In this document: positions 45,314 through 56,185 of the stretch, piece after piece | Layout: each line of letters begins with the position of its first letter | How positions within the stretch are numbered: position 1 is the stretch's first letter | Program-made: the position numbers and the translations under genes | The notes under the pieces: model-generated | Told to the model about the DNA's origin: nothing | What the model saw: the letters and a program-made list of their open reading frames with translations, nothing else | Database searches by the model: none | Assembly: GCF_011008845.1 (NCBI RefSeq) | Contig: NZ_JAAIWM010000001.1 | Coordinates: 1-64,000 of the forward strand | Source of the DNA: Bacillus mesophilus | GTDB lineage: Bacteria > Bacillota > Bacilli > Bacillales > SA4 | Length of the DNA: 64,000 nt | Direction of reading: 5' to 3'

Positions 45314-46924
45314 TTAATTCACCTCTACCATTTCTTCGACCAATTCACCATCTAATGTCCATGTTTTCGCCTTAATAATTCTTACCTTAATTACTTTACC
45401 AATCACAGATCTAGGTGCTCTAAAGTTTACTAACTTACTCTTTGACGTATACCCAGCCAGAACATCTGGATTATTTTTACTTTCACCTTCAACCAACACC
45501 TCAACGACTTGTCCTTCATACTCCTTGAGTTTCTTAGCTGATATTTCATTTACTAAGCTATTTAGACGCTGTAATCGTTCTTTCTTTACTTCCATCGGGA
45601 TATTATCTTCCATTTTTGCTGCTGGTGTACCTTCACGAGGAGAGTAAATAAAAGTATACGCTGAGTCAAATTCAACTTCACGATAAAGCGACATAGTTTC
45701 CTCAAATTGCTCATCAGTTTCATTCGGGAATCCAACAATAATATCGGTTGTTAAGGAAGCGTTAGGGATTGCCTTCTTGATTTTACCAACAAGCTCTAAA
45801 TAATGCTCACGTGAATATTTGCGAGCCATTAACTTTAGGATTTCGGAACTGCCAGATTGGACCGGTAAGTGGATATGATCTAATAAATTCCCACCCTTAG
45901 CTAACACTTCAATTAGTCGGTCATCAAAATCTCTCGGATGACTCGTTGTAAAACGAATACGAGGAATATCAATTTTGCTTAATTCTTCCATTAAGTCACC
46001 AAGTCCATAGTTAAGATCTTCAAAATCTTTTCCATACGCATTAACATTTTGACCTAAAAGCGTAATCTCCTTATAGCCTTGAGAGGCTAAATGGCGAACC
46101 TCATGAATAATTTCTTCAGGTCGGCGACTTCTTTCTTTCCCACGAGTGTATGGCACGATACAATACGTACAGAACTTATCGCAACCATACATGATATTTA
46201 CCCAGCCTTTGATACTACCTTTACGAACTTTCGGAAGATTCTCAATAACATCTCCTTCTTTTGACCAAACCTCAATAACCATTTCCTTTGACAGGTAAGC
46301 TTCATTTAAGATTTGAGGGAGTCGATGAATGTTGTGAGTTCCAAATATCATGTCAATAAAATGATGTTTTTGTAAAATTTTATTAACAACGGACTCTTCC
46401 TGGGACATACATCCACAAACACCAATCAATAAATCAGGTCTTTCCTTCTTTAGTGGTTTCAGATGTCCGATTTCACCAAACACTTTATTTTCTGCATTTT
46501 CACGGATTGCGCAAGTATTCAGTAAGATGACATCTGCATCTTCAACTGTGTCTGTCGGTTCATAGCCAAGTTGAATAAAAATCCCAGACATTACTTCTGT
46601 ATCATGCTCATTCATTTGACAGCCGTAAGTATTGATAATAAATTTTTTACCTTGTCCCATTCCTTTTAATTCAGGAGAGATTTCAAATTGATCAATATAA
46701 TTAATTGATTCTTTACCACGTCTTTTACCTTCTGCAAGATCAGGAGCATCGTTGATAGTGATGTTACGTCCACTAAGTCTGTAAGTGGTTTTACCTTCCT
46801 CTTGCTTCACGACTTTAGCACCGCTGAAATCAAAATATTTGCTATAGTCCTTGTCGGATTTTTTGTCCGAAGAATCTACAGTCTTAATTTGTGCGGTTTG
46901 CTCTAAACGCTGCTTTTCATTCAT
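45314..46924 (-). CDS. miaB: tRNA methylthiotransferase MiaB
   Basis: A radical-SAM enzyme that adds 2-methylthio to i6A37. About 536 residues: N-terminal UPF0004 domain ([31 protein letters not shown] cysteines), radical SAM motif CDKFCTYC, and a C-terminal TRAM domain. ATG 46924 follows AAAGGAG by nine bases; the in-frame extension upstream lacks a site. Confidence 0.97.
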   Translation of the reverse strand: MNEKQRLEQTAQIKTVDSSDKKSDKDYSKYFDFSGAKVVKQEEGKTTYRLSGRNITINDAPDLAEGKRRGKESINYIDQFEISPELKGMGQGKKFIINTYGCQMNEHDTEVMSGIFIQLGYEPTDTVEDADVILLNTCAIRENAENKVFGEIGHLKPLKKERPDLLIGVCGCMSQEESVVNKILQKHHFIDMIFGTHNIHRLPQILNEAYLSKEMVIEVWSKEGDVIENLPKVRKGSIKGWVNIMYGCDKFCTYCIVPYTRGKERSRRPEEIIHEVRHLASQGYKEITLLGQNVNAYGKDFEDLNYGLGDLMEELSKIDIPRIRFTTSHPRDFDDRLIEVLAKGGNLLDHIHLPVQSGSSEILKLMARKYSREHYLELVGKIKKAIPNASLTTDIIVGFPNETDEQFEETMSLYREVEFDSAYTFIYSPREGTPAAKMEDNIPMEVKKERLQRLNSLVNEISAKKLKEYEGQVVEVLVEGESKNNPDVLAGYTSKSKLVNFRAPRSVIGKVIKVRIIKAKTWTLDGELVEEMVEVN

Positions 46925-47069
46925 TGAAAGGCTCCTTTCTAGTTGGTAATATTTTTTATTTAAGAGAATACATATAAACCTATACACATTACCATAGTAT
47001 ATAGGTTAACCCTCTTTAAAACAATGGAAAAGTTTAATGTCACTAATTATACATTTTTAACAATAGTAA

Positions 47070-47095
47070 AGCCATTTCCTATAAAGGAAATGGCT
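47070..47095 (-). terminator. terminator of korAB
   Basis: AGCCATTTCC and GGAAATGGCT form a perfect 10-bp stem with loop TATAAA, just after the korB stop. Confidence 0.8.
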
Positions 47096-47103
47096 ACTTA
47101 TTG

Positions 47104-47970
47104 TTACATAAATTCTGCTACTAAATCGTTGAACTGATCTTCTGAAATATCAAGATCTGACTTAGAAAGTGGAGATTCACTATACCCACTAATAAGCTCT
47201 TGATAAGATTTCTGTTCAGTATTTTGATAGATAAGACCAGTAACAAGACCTCTATTTTCCATTAATGTCTTCATAGCTGTCATTTTGTTATTTGCATCGT
47301 AATTTTCAACATCACTTAACTTCACTAGATTTTCTTTAAACCAATCATATGTGTTGACTTTATTATAAGTAACACAAGGACTGAATACGTTAATTAAAGA
47401 GAAACCTTTATGGTTAATACCAGCTTCGATTAAAGCAGTTAACTCTTTTAGGTCAGTTGAGAAACTTTGTGCAACGAAAGTAGCTCCTGCTGTTAATGCC
47501 ATTTCCATTACATTAAGAGCTGACTCAACAGAACCTTGTGGAGTACTCTTTGTCTTGAAACCAACGTCACTACGAGGTGATGTTTGACCCTTTGTTAAAC
47601 CATAGATTTGGTTATCCATTACAATATATGTTACGTCAATATTACGACGAATTGCGTGAATAGTATGACCAAGTCCAATTGCGAAACCATCACCGTCACC
47701 ACCAGAAGCGATTACCGTTAGGTCCTTGTTTGCCATCTTTACACCCTGTGCAATTGGAAGTGAACGACCATGAATTCCGTGGAATCCATAAGCGTTAATA
47801 TAACCCGAAATACGACCAGAACATCCAATTCCAGATACGACTGCTAATTGGTCAGGCTCTAAACCAACGTTTGCAGCAGCACGCTGAATCGCTGCTTGTA
47901 CGGAGAAATCTCCACACCCTGGACACCAGTTAGGTTTTACAGAGTTACGAAAATCTTTAAATGTTGCCAT
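47104..47970 (-). CDS. korB: 2-oxoacid:ferredoxin oxidoreductase beta subunit
   Basis: A 288-residue ThDP-binding subunit with WCPGCGDFSV (16-25), GIGCSGRISGY, and the ThDP motif GGDGDGFAIGLGH. With the alpha subunit it interconverts 2-oxoacids (most likely 2-oxoglutarate) and acyl-CoA using ferredoxin. Starts 3 bp after korA. Confidence 0.93.
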   Translation of the reverse strand: MATFKDFRNSVKPNWCPGCGDFSVQAAIQRAAANVGLEPDQLAVVSGIGCSGRISGYINAYGFHGIHGRSLPIAQGVKMANKDLTVIASGGDGDGFAIGLGHTIHAIRRNIDVTYIVMDNQIYGLTKGQTSPRSDVGFKTKSTPQGSVESALNVMEMALTAGATFVAQSFSTDLKELTALIEAGINHKGFSLINVFSPCVTYNKVNTYDWFKENLVKLSDVENYDANNKMTAMKTLMENRGLVTGLIYQNTEQKSYQELISGYSESPLSKSDLDISEDQFNDLVAEFM

Positions 47971-47973
47971 TGA

Positions 47974-49710
47974 TTATAACAACTCCTTGCTTCTGTTGTG
48001 AATTTCTTTCGGCAGGAATGGGTTTCCGTCATATTTTAATAATGAAGTTACTTTTTCACCATAGCCAGCATTCATCTTTAAAATATTAGCTAATTGTCCT
48101 GTAGCATTGTTTTCAACTACAACAACCTTTTTAGCTGACTTCACATATGGAAGTATTTCTTCTGTTGGGAATGGGTGAAGTAAGCGAACATGCGCATGAT
48201 TCACTTTCGTTCCTTCTAGTTCAAAACGCTCCATTGCCTCTTCAATTGCACCACGAGTTGAGTTGAAACCAACGAATAAAATATCAGCCTCATCATGCTT
48301 TGCATTTACATGAACAGGAGTATTGAAGTTAAGATTATTTAGCTTACGTAAACGCTTATCCATTTGAGCGTTACGGTTGATTGGTGATTCAGATGGCTTA
48401 CCAGTTTCATCATGTTCTACACCAGTTACATGGTGAATTCCATTCTTCATACCTGGAATTACACGAGGTGATACTCCATCTTCAGTTACTTCAAATCGCT
48501 TAAAGTATTCTTTATTTTCTTGCTCTGCTAATTCACCTGTTTGAAGCTTACCGCGACGAACTTCGATCTTATCATAATCTAAAGGATCAACAGTTTGCTT
48601 ACCTAGTGACAATTGAAGGTCTGTTATTAGGATAACAGGAACTTGATATTCTTCAGCAATATTAAATGCATCTATAATATCATAAAATGCTTCTTGTACC
48701 GTACTTGGAGCCATTACCACTTTAGGGATTTCTCCGTGAGTACCATAAATCATTGCCATTAGATCTGATTGTTCTTGCTTTGTTGGTAATCCAGTTGATG
48801 GGCCACCACGTTGTGTATCAACAATTACTAGTGGCTGTTCAGTGATACCTGAAAGACCAATAGCTTCCATCATTAATGAAAGTCCTGGGCCAGCAGAAGC
48901 TGTTAAAGAACGAACACCTGCATAGTTAGCACCAATTGCCATTGTACAAGCAGCAATTTCATCCTCAGTCTGGATAACTGTTCCACCAAACTTTGGTAAT
49001 TTCTTAATCAGATATTCCATAATCTCTGATGCAGGGGTAATTGGGTATGCTGGCATAAAACGTGCTCCACCAGCTAATGCACCCATTGCGATTGCATCGT
49101 TACCAATTAGGAACATACGCTTTTTACCATCTGCCTTTTCAAGCTGCATAGTTTGAATATTCTCACCAGCTTGGTTCGTAACATATTCGAAGCCTTGTTT
49201 AATTGCTTCCATATTTTTTTCAACAATTTGTTGACCTTTACGTCCGAAAATTTCTTCAACTACTTCTTTGAATACTGCAATATCAAGGTCCATTACTGCA
49301 CTACTTGCACCAATTGCAACCATGTTCTTCATTAAAGAAGTTCCCAGCTCTGTAGCAAGTTCAGTAAATGGAACTGCATATAAAGTTACATTAGAGCTAT
49401 CCGGAATGGTAGGCTCGAATTTTGCGTCTGCAATAACGATACCGCCATCACGTAACTCATGGAAATTCACATCAATTGTTTCCTGGTCAAATGCTACTAA
49501 AATATCAAGATCATCTGAAATTGAACGAACTTGTGTTGTACTAACACGAATTTTATTGTTAGTATGTCCACCTTTGATACGAGAAGAGAAATGACGATAG
49601 CCATATAAATAATAGCCTAATCGATTTAATGCGATAGAAAAAATCTCCCCTGTACTTTCAATACCTTCCCCTTGCTGTCCTCCAACTTTCCATGAAAGTT
49701 GATTGATCAT
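47974..49710 (-). CDS. korA: 2-oxoacid:ferredoxin oxidoreductase alpha subunit (gamma-alpha fusion)
   Basis: A 578-residue protein with an N-terminal gamma domain (1-185; GGQQGEGIESTGEIF) fused to the alpha subunit (about 195-578; GNDAIAMGALAGGARFMPAYPITPASEI). This gamma-alpha, beta layout fits KorAB-type enzymes. Relative to B. subtilis, korAB and the dipeptidase occupy the place of tdh-kbl between miaB and spoVS. Confidence 0.93.
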   Translation of the reverse strand: MINQLSWKVGGQQGEGIESTGEIFSIALNRLGYYLYGYRHFSSRIKGGHTNNKIRVSTTQVRSISDDLDILVAFDQETIDVNFHELRDGGIVIADAKFEPTIPDSSNVTLYAVPFTELATELGTSLMKNMVAIGASSAVMDLDIAVFKEVVEEIFGRKGQQIVEKNMEAIKQGFEYVTNQAGENIQTMQLEKADGKKRMFLIGNDAIAMGALAGGARFMPAYPITPASEIMEYLIKKLPKFGGTVIQTEDEIAACTMAIGANYAGVRSLTASAGPGLSLMMEAIGLSGITEQPLVIVDTQRGGPSTGLPTKQEQSDLMAMIYGTHGEIPKVVMAPSTVQEAFYDIIDAFNIAEEYQVPVILITDLQLSLGKQTVDPLDYDKIEVRRGKLQTGELAEQENKEYFKRFEVTEDGVSPRVIPGMKNGIHHVTGVEHDETGKPSESPINRNAQMDKRLRKLNNLNFNTPVHVNAKHDEADILFVGFNSTRGAIEEAMERFELEGTKVNHAHVRLLHPFPTEEILPYVKSAKKVVVVENNATGQLANILKMNAGYGEKVTSLLKYDGNPFLPKEIHNRSKELL

Positions 49711-50035
49711 GTGTTTACACCCCTTTGAATTACGTTCATTCTATTAAATTATTGTTTGGTAATAAATAGATGTCCAAAAAGTGAAAGCTATCGTTATGTA
49801 AAAAGGTAGACAGATATGTCTGAACATAAAATGGCTATTCCCAAAAAAACAGAAACCTTTTGAACAAACTTTCGAATAGTACTTTATCAAAAATTGATAG
49901 AAAAGATATATACTAAACGCTTACAATTCTAGACCTATCACAAGGAAATTGCAACCCTTTGTGATTAATTATTCACGAAAAAGTATAATATTTTTTTTAT
50001 CTCTATATAATTATCTGATAACCCCTGCAATTTGA
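49711..50035. other. korA-dipeptidase gap, nothing recognised
   Basis: 325 bp of AT-rich DNA upstream of korA and downstream of the dipeptidase gene. I see no gene, no clear terminator and only weak promoter-like hexamers. Confidence 0.5.
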
Positions 50036-50959
50036 TTATTCCGGAAGATGATCACAGAAATTTTTATAACAAAAATTGGTAATTTGTTGAGTGGTAAAGT
50101 GCTTATAAAGCTCCTCTACTAACTGTTCATACTTTCCAAAATGTTCTAATCCTATAACTGTTTGAGAGATTCCATCAAAATCGGAGCCAAAGCCTATATT
50201 ACGTTCTCCACCAAGACTACAAATATAATCAATATGCTTAATCACATCTTTAATGGTTGCTTCAGGCTTTTCTGCTAGGAAATAGGGAACAAAGTTAATA
50301 CCTATCATACTATCTTTCTTAATTAGTGCAATAAGTTGATCATCATTTAGATTTCTTGGGTGATTACACAATGTGAGTGCATTAGAATGTGAGGCAATTG
50401 GATAGTCTGCTAGTTCGATAACCTCCCAAAACCCCTTGATCGATAAGTGAGAAACATCTGTCCACACCTTAAATCTGTTATTTTCCTGAACAACCTTTTT
50501 GCCAAATAAGGATAATCCAGCTCCTCGTGGTTCTAAAATGCCATCGGCAACTGCATTACTGTAATTCCATGTTAGACCAACTGACTTTACGCCTAAATGG
50601 AATAATGTCTTAAGACGACTTATACTTGTCCCTATCGCATCACAGCCTTCAAGAGTTAATAGAATTCCTATTTCATCTTCCTTTAGAGCTTTGATGTCCT
50701 GTTTCGTTTTTACTAGCTTTAAACTTGGATACAACGGTAAAATCTTCTCATATAAGATATTTACCATTTCTAAAGCGACTTCAAACCTTTCTTGGTAAGG
50801 AACCTCTTCTGGAACGTAGATTGCCATGCACTGAACTTTACCTTGTCCATTTTTTAATCGTTCAAAGGTAATATGTAATTCCTTACTATCCTCAAAACGT
50901 AAGGTAGGATTTAACCAGAGTTTATAAAGAACGTCACAATGTGCATCGAAAATCTTCAA
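50036..50959 (-). CDS. membrane dipeptidase family protein (peptidase M19)
   Basis: A 307-residue metallo-dipeptidase of the renal dipeptidase (M19) family with DAHCDVL (5-11), the LLTLEGCDAIG zinc-bridge Glu, IASHSNAL and GIGSDFDG-like NIGFGSDFDGI. It lacks a signal peptide, so it is probably cytoplasmic. Substrate unknown. No partner in the neighbourhood. Confidence 0.93.
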   Translation of the reverse strand: MKIFDAHCDVLYKLWLNPTLRFEDSKELHITFERLKNGQGKVQCMAIYVPEEVPYQERFEVALEMVNILYEKILPLYPSLKLVKTKQDIKALKEDEIGILLTLEGCDAIGTSISRLKTLFHLGVKSVGLTWNYSNAVADGILEPRGAGLSLFGKKVVQENNRFKVWTDVSHLSIKGFWEVIELADYPIASHSNALTLCNHPRNLNDDQLIALIKKDSMIGINFVPYFLAEKPEATIKDVIKHIDYICSLGGERNIGFGSDFDGISQTVIGLEHFGKYEQLVEELYKHFTTQQITNFCYKNFCDHLPE

Positions 50960-51023
50960 TCTTCATCTCTCCCTGTTAAAGTGTACTTTCATTATATACC
51001 AACACAAGGCATAATAGCTGCAT

Positions 51024-51107
51024 TTAGCTCCTACAAGCAAATGTTCCTCCTTTAACAAAGGCGATCATATTTTTATATGCTAAAGGGTACCTGAGGGGCT
51101 GGAGCTA
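51024..51107 (+). repeat. Bacillus-type intergenic repeat, degenerate copy 3
   Basis: CAAGCAAATGTTCCTCC and GGGGCTGGAGCTAG recall the copies at 17.0 and 19.2 kb; the middle is diverged and the GCGC ends are lost. Confidence 0.65.
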
Positions 51108-51163
51108 GATTACTACAAAATCCGTAATGGGTAAATAAACTTTTAATATAACAAAAGGCTCTG

Positions 51164-51345
51164 TTAAACAGGTTTGTTGATCTCCGTTACGGGACACTTG
51201 CTTTGCCCGGGCGGTTGTTACAGGTTAGGCTGACCTCTGCGTTTGCCACAGGACTTGGTAGTTTTCAGGAGAGACTCCTTATATTCGCATCCCTCCACTT
51301 TAATCAACTCTGCTAATATCAACATAGTTCATTAACACAGCCTAA
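51164..51345. repeat. long intergenic repeat, copy B (shorter)
   Basis: TTGTTGATCTCCGTTACGGG, CTGACCTCTGCGTTTGCCAC, TTCGCATCCCTCCACTTTAA and TTAACACAGCC match the block at 38813-39110, with about 110 bp missing from the middle. With copy 3 of the other family it fills the 453-bp gap before spoVS. Confidence 0.85.
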
Positions 51346-51354
51346 CAAAAAGAA

Positions 51355-51381
51355 AAACCTGCCCATGATGGAAACAGGTTT
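51355..51381 (-). terminator. terminator of spoVS
   Basis: AAACCTG and CAGGTTT form a 7-bp stem with a 13-base loop; T-rich DNA follows on the minus strand. Confidence 0.7.
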
Positions 51382-51412
51382 GCTCATATAAATGTTTACT
51401 TGCTAATAAGTA

Positions 51413-51673
51413 CTATCGTGGTTCTACAATTAGCTTAATAGCAGTACGTTCTTCACCATCTATTATTATATCTGTAAATGCAGGAATACAGATTAAATCA
51501 ACTCCACTTGGAGCAACAAATCCTCGTGCAATAGCCACTGCTTTCACAGCTTGATTCAAAGCACCCGCTCCAATTGCTTGAATCTCCGCTGCACCTCTCT
51601 CTCTTAGCACACCAGCAAGAGCCCCAGCTACAGAATTTGGATTAGATTTTGCCGAAACTTTTAAAATTTCCAT
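51413..51673 (-). CDS. spoVS: stage V sporulation protein S
   Basis: An 86-residue Alba-like protein (MEILKVSAKSNPNSVAGALA ... AVAIARGFVAPSGVDLICIPAF), nearly invariant in spore formers. It affects coat assembly and septation during sporulation, probably by binding nucleic acid. Usual neighbour of ymdB. Confidence 0.97.
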   Translation of the reverse strand: MEILKVSAKSNPNSVAGALAGVLRERGAAEIQAIGAGALNQAVKAVAIARGFVAPSGVDLICIPAFTDIIIDGEERTAIKLIVEPR

Positions 51674-51837
51674 TTTTTTAGTTCCTCCTTGTACATTTCA
51701 GTAAATGATGTGAGTTCAATAGAACAAATATAAAAAAATATCATTTCACTGTACTATATTCACGAGGAACTTGGTGTATTCCTGCTTGTTTTATGTAATT
51801 TTTCTAAAAATTCTAAATCAAGCGAAAAATAGGTGTT

Positions 51838-52635
51838 TTAGGAAAAATAAGGATGATCATCATTAATTAAAATTCGCTTAATAGATGTAGCTTTACCTGT
51901 TTTTGAATCTAAGTCAATCATGACACCATTAAGTTGATTTCTACCATCTTTAACAACTTCAAAACGCGCAGGGAGCTCGGTTAGAAACTTCTTTAATACT
52001 GGTTCTTGTTCTACACCTAAGATCCCATCATACGGCCCTGTCATTCCCACATCCGTAATATAAGCTGTTCCTTTTGCTAATAATCTTTCATCTGCTGTTT
52101 GGACATGTGTATGTGTTCCAACTACCGCGGAGACTCTTCCGTCTAAATACCAACCCATTGCCTGTTTCTCGCTTGTTGCTTCTGCATGAAAATCCACAAA
52201 AATAAATGGGGTTCTCTTTTGGGCCTCGCCTACAAGCTCATCTGCCTTTCTAAACGGACAATCAATAGAAGGTAAAAAGGTTCTTCCTTGTAAACTTATC
52301 ACAGCTACCTCCATAGCATTCACTTGAAGATAGACAATTCCTACCCCTGGATTCCCATCAGGAAAATTCGCTGGTCGCACTAAGTATTTCGCTTCGTCGA
52401 TAAATTCAAAAATATCTTTATGGTGCCATGTATGATTCCCTAATGTGATTGCTTGAGCACCCCACTCTAAAAAATGGCGGTAGATTTTTTCCGTAATCCC
52501 CTTACCACCCGCAGCATTCTCACCGTTTATAATGGTTACATTAGGTCTATACTTCTGCTTTAATTGTGGCAAATATTGCTGAACCATGTCTCTACCGGGT
52601 GAACTAACTACATCACCAATAAACAAAATTCTCAT
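51838..52635 (-). CDS. ymdB: YmdB metallophosphodiesterase
   Basis: A 265-residue calcineurin-like phosphodiesterase with FIGDVVSSPG, INGENAAGGKG, TLGNHTWHH, VDFHAEATSE and VGTHTHVQT metal ligands. YmdB hydrolyses cyclic nucleotides in vitro and controls biofilm/motility switching. Downstream of rny as in B. subtilis. Confidence 0.96.
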   Translation of the reverse strand: MRILFIGDVVSSPGRDMVQQYLPQLKQKYRPNVTIINGENAAGGKGITEKIYRHFLEWGAQAITLGNHTWHHKDIFEFIDEAKYLVRPANFPDGNPGVGIVYLQVNAMEVAVISLQGRTFLPSIDCPFRKADELVGEAQKRTPFIFVDFHAEATSEKQAMGWYLDGRVSAVVGTHTHVQTADERLLAKGTAYITDVGMTGPYDGILGVEQEPVLKKFLTELPARFEVVKDGRNQLNGVMIDLDSKTGKATSIKRILINDDHPYFS

Positions 52636-52757
52636 TCTTTTCCAATTCCCCTTTATAATTTTGTGCTCTTATTAATAACTAGTTTGTCATAACCTATTTA
52701 CTTTTGCAAAATCAGTCTGACTATTTTAGAATCACCCAAAAATTATCCTATAAGCAA

Positions 52758-52788
52758 AAATAAAGCGACGTTAGACGTCGCTTTATTT
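52758..52788 (-). terminator. terminator of rny
   Basis: AAATAAAGCGACGT and ACGTCGCTTTATTT form a 14-bp perfect stem with loop TAG. It overlaps the rny stop. Confidence 0.9.
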
Positions 52789-54348
52789 CGCATATTCAAC
52801 CGCTCTTGTTTCTCTAATAACGGTTACTTTTATATGACCTGGGTAATCTAGTTCTTCTTCGATTCGTTTTCGAATATCTCTAGCTAAACGATGTGCTTGA
52901 AGATCGTCAACAGAATCTGGCTTCACTAATATTCTCACTTCTCGTCCTGCTTGAATTGCAAATGACTTCTCAACACCTTCATATGATTCAGAAATCTCTT
53001 CAAGCTTCTCTAATCGACGAATATAATTTTCAAGTGTTTCACTTCTAGCACCTGGACGCGCTGCAGAAAGGGCATCAGCAGCTGCAACTAATACAGCTAT
53101 AACTGATTTAGGTTCTGTGTCACCATGGTGTGAAGCAATACTGTTAATAACAACTGGATGTTCTTTGTACTTCGTTGCAAGTTCCACTCCAATTTCAACA
53201 TGGCTACCTTCTACTTCATGATCTATAGCCTTACCAATATCATGTAGTAGGCCGGCACGTCGAGCAAGAATCTCATCTTCTCCAAGCTCAGCCGCCATTA
53301 AGCCAGCTAAGTATGCCACTTCCATTGAATGTTTTAGAACGTTTTGACCATAACTCGTACGATACTTCAATCGTCCTAGTATTTTTATTAGATCTGGATG
53401 AAGCCCATGTACACCCACTTCAAAGGTTGTTTGTTCCCCAACTTCTCTAATAAATTCGTCAACTTCACGTCTAGATTTCTCAACCATTTCTTCAATCCGA
53501 GCCGGATGAATACGACCATCTTGTACAAGCTTGTCTAATGCCATACGAGCGGTTTCACGTCGGATTGGATCAAATCCTGATAAGATAACAGCTTCAGGTG
53601 TATCATCAATGATGAGATCAATTCCTGTTAAGGTTTCAAGTGTACGAATGTTTCGTCCTTCTCTACCAATGATTCTACCCTTCATCTCATCGTTCGGAAG
53701 ATTAACAACAGAAACTGTAGTTTCTGCAACATGATCAGCCGCACAACGTTGAATAGCTAGTGAAAGGATTTCCTTTGCTTTCTTATCAGCTTCTTCTTTT
53801 GCACGATGTTCACTTTCCTTGATCATCACTGCCGTTTCATGGGAAAGCTCATTCTCCATTTTGTCTAGAATGATGTTCCTTGCTTCTTCTCGTGTTAAGC
53901 TAGAGATGCGCTCAAGCTCTGCTTGCTGCCTTCTCACAATCTCATCCACTTTGCTTTCCATCTCTTCAATATGCTGTTGTTTTTGTGCTAGAGATCCTTC
54001 TTTCTTTTCTAACATCGCCTCACGATTATCTAGTTGATCATCCTTGCGATCAAGGTTCTCTTCTTTTTGTAATAAACGATTTTCCTGCTTCAAAAGTTCG
54101 TTTCTACGATCACGAATGTCTTGTTCTGCCTCTGTACGGAGAGTATGAATTTCATCTTTTGCTTCTAACAGTGCTTCCTTCTTTAAAGCATCTGCTTCCC
54201 GTTTTGCGTCCTCTACTATTTGCTCGGCTGAAGATTTAGCACCGGCAATTTTAGCTTCAGCAATAGATTTACGAACGAAATATCCAACAACTGCACTGAT
54301 GATTGCGGTAAGCAAAATGGAGATGACCGTAATTATACTACTCATCAT
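52783..54348 (-). CDS. rny: ribonuclease Y
   Basis: RNase Y is the membrane-bound endonuclease that starts mRNA decay in Bacillus. The 521-residue protein has an N-terminal membrane helix (about 3-22), a long coiled coil (25-200), a KH domain ([15 protein letters not shown]) and an HD domain ([12 protein letters not shown]). Its partner RicA is at 44.9 kb. An unusually long leader precedes it. Confidence 0.97.
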   Translation of the reverse strand: MMSSIITVISILLTAIISAVVGYFVRKSIAEAKIAGAKSSAEQIVEDAKREADALKKEALLEAKDEIHTLRTEAEQDIRDRRNELLKQENRLLQKEENLDRKDDQLDNREAMLEKKEGSLAQKQQHIEEMESKVDEIVRRQQAELERISSLTREEARNIILDKMENELSHETAVMIKESEHRAKEEADKKAKEILSLAIQRCAADHVAETTVSVVNLPNDEMKGRIIGREGRNIRTLETLTGIDLIIDDTPEAVILSGFDPIRRETARMALDKLVQDGRIHPARIEEMVEKSRREVDEFIREVGEQTTFEVGVHGLHPDLIKILGRLKYRTSYGQNVLKHSMEVAYLAGLMAAELGEDEILARRAGLLHDIGKAIDHEVEGSHVEIGVELATKYKEHPVVINSIASHHGDTEPKSVIAVLVAAADALSAARPGARSETLENYIRRLEKLEEISESYEGVEKSFAIQAGREVRILVKPDSVDDLQAHRLARDIRKRIEEELDYPGHIKVTVIRETRAVEYAK

Positions 54349-54741
54349 TTCACCTCCCCTTGCTTAAGAGGATGTTCAACAAGTCTAAGAAAGCCATAAT
54401 TCTTGTTGGCTACCTTTATCGATCCTCATGTATCAGTAATGTCTGTTAACCATCTACTTTGCTATGCAAACCTAACGTTCACATCGAAGTATTGCTACAT
54501 TCTGAACAGTGTGGTAACTCATTTGGAGCCGACTTGACATGACTACTGACTCACTTTGAACACACTCTATGTTTTTTTCAAATTGAAAGAACAAATGTCA
54601 GCTAGTTTGCATCTTCTGTTCAATATACAGCCTATGGCCATATGATTTTGTTCAATTAGCAGTTCCTCACTGTGTTGAACAATCGGGTTTCAAATTACGT
54701 ATTATTTTCGCATCTTACAGTATGAATAAGATAGTAAATAT
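54349..54741 (-). promoter_or_regulatory. long untranslated leader of rny
   Basis: Between the inferred start site near 54742 and the rny ATG lie about 395 nt with no supported gene. The RNA contains many short GTTCAA/TTGAAC segments (for example 54373-54380, 54591-54597, 54652-54657, 54676-54683) and AACAAG/CTTGTT arms near 54377-54408, so base pairing is likely. In B. subtilis a pbpX gene occupies this place; none is seen here. Confidence 0.5.
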
Positions 54742-54749
54742 ACATATTA

Positions 54750-54778
54750 ATTGTATAGGTGGAAAATTTTATTGTCAA
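54750..54778 (-). promoter_or_regulatory. rny promoter
   Basis: On the minus strand consensus -35 TTGACA (54773-54778), 17-bp spacer and -10 TACAAT (54750-54755). Confidence 0.75.
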
Positions 54779-54991
54779 GGGTTGTCCCAATAGTTAGACA
54801 ACTATTCATACTAGTTTATTTTCAAAGGTAGATTCTTAGCGTTTGAATACGTTAAAATATGTATTTCATTTTATGAAACATAGGGTCTCCTATCAAATTC
54901 ACTAGTTGTCAGTATGAAGTTTACATATGACCTTAAAACAGGATTCCTAGTCGTCTCTCAACCAGTAACCTTGCTAGATTCTATGGATATG

Positions 54992-55018
54992 AAAAGGGAG
55001 CCAAATTGGCTCCCTTTT
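54992..55018. terminator. terminator of recA
   Basis: AAAAGGGAGCCAA and TTGGCTCCCTTTT form a perfect 13-bp stem around a single A, T-rich on both sides, just after the recA stop. Confidence 0.9.
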
Positions 55019-55025
55019 ATTTTAT

Positions 55026-56069
55026 TTATTTATCTTTTAGTAAATCAAAAATTTCATCTTCGTTTTCTGGAACTACTTTTACTTCATCAAGTTTGTAATG
55101 ATCACGAACTGCCTTTTGAATTTCAAGACGCATTGCTGGGTTTTCTTTTAAAAACTGCTTTGCATTTTCACGACCTTGGCCAAGTCGTTCTTCTTTATAG
55201 GAATACCATGCACCACTCTTTAGAACGATATCTAGATCGGAAGCCATATCAAGAACTTCACCTTCTCTAGAAATTCCTTCACCATACATAATATCAACTT
55301 CTGCCGTTCGGAAAGGAGGAGCTACCTTATTTTTCACTACCTTGATTTTTGTTTTGTTACCAACCATATCATTACCTTGCTTTAAAGTTTCAGCACGACG
55401 CACTTCTAAACGTACTGAAGAATAGAACTTAAGGGCACGACCACCCGGAGTGACTTCAGGATTTCCGAACATTACTCCTACTTTTTCACGAATCTGGTTT
55501 ATAAAGATTGCTAGTGTCTTTGATTTATTAATGGCACCAGATAATTTACGTAATGCTTGTGACATTAAACGGGCCTGAAGTCCAACATGACTATCTCCCA
55601 TTTCACCTTCAATTTCAGCTTTTGGAACTAATGCTGCAACCGAGTCGATAACAATAATATCAACAGCCCCGCTTCGTACTAAAGCTTCCGCAATTTCCAA
55701 TGCTTGCTCTCCAGTATCAGGCTGAGAAAGTAGTAGTTCATCAATGTTAACACCTAGTTTTTGAGCGTATACAGGATCCAATGCATGCTCGGCATCAATA
55801 AATGCTGCTTGTCCACCATTTTGCTGAATTTCAGCAATTGCATGAAGTGCAACTGTTGTTTTACCTGAAGATTCTGGTCCATATATCTCAACAATACGTC
55901 CTCTTGGATATCCACCTACACCAAGTGCTACATCTAATGCTAAAGAGCCACTTGGAGAAGTCGATACCTTTCGATCTGTTTGTTCTCCTAACTTCATAAT
56001 AGAACCTTTTCCGAACTGTTTTTCTATTTGTTTTAAAGCCATATCTAAGGCGGCTTGACGATCGCTCAC
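55026..56069 (-). CDS. recA: recombinase A
   Basis: A 347-residue RecA with Walker [10 protein letters not shown] (about 66-74), [11 protein letters not shown]alker B and the L2 loop [15 protein letters not shown]. It mediates strand exchange and activates LexA self-cleavage. It has its own SOS-controlled promoter. Confidence 0.98.
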   Translation of the reverse strand: MSDRQAALDMALKQIEKQFGKGSIMKLGEQTDRKVSTSPSGSLALDVALGVGGYPRGRIVEIYGPESSGKTTVALHAIAEIQQNGGQAAFIDAEHALDPVYAQKLGVNIDELLLSQPDTGEQALEIAEALVRSGAVDIIVIDSVAALVPKAEIEGEMGDSHVGLQARLMSQALRKLSGAINKSKTLAIFINQIREKVGVMFGNPEVTPGGRALKFYSSVRLEVRRAETLKQGNDMVGNKTKIKVVKNKVAPPFRTAEVDIMYGEGISREGEVLDMASDLDIVLKSGAWYSYKEERLGQGRENAKQFLKENPAMRLEIQKAVRDHYKLDEVKVVPENEDEIFDLLKDK

Positions 56070-56103
56070 TTAATTTCCTCCTTTATTCTATGAAACTATT
56101 TAT

Positions 56104-56132
56104 ACTATACCGTGTTTTTACTTTTTTGCCAA
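56104..56132 (-). promoter_or_regulatory. recA promoter
   Basis: On the minus strand -35 TTGGCA (56127-56132), 17-bp spacer and -10 TATAGT (56104-56109). Confidence 0.8.
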
Positions 56133-56141
56133 GTAAAAAGT

Positions 56142-56155
56142 CGAACGTTTATTCG
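56142..56155. promoter_or_regulatory. LexA box of recA
   Basis: On the minus strand CGAATAAACGTTCG, the same form as the B. subtilis recA SOS box (CGAAT-N3-CGTTCG), ten bp upstream of the -35. Confidence 0.88.
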
Positions 56156-56185
56156 CTAAAATCACTTGCTAATTAGCACCAAAAT

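Noticed and set aside
54914..55270. 118-codon plus-strand frame over the end of recA
   Set aside because: It overlaps recA antisense and includes the recA terminator; a shadow frame.
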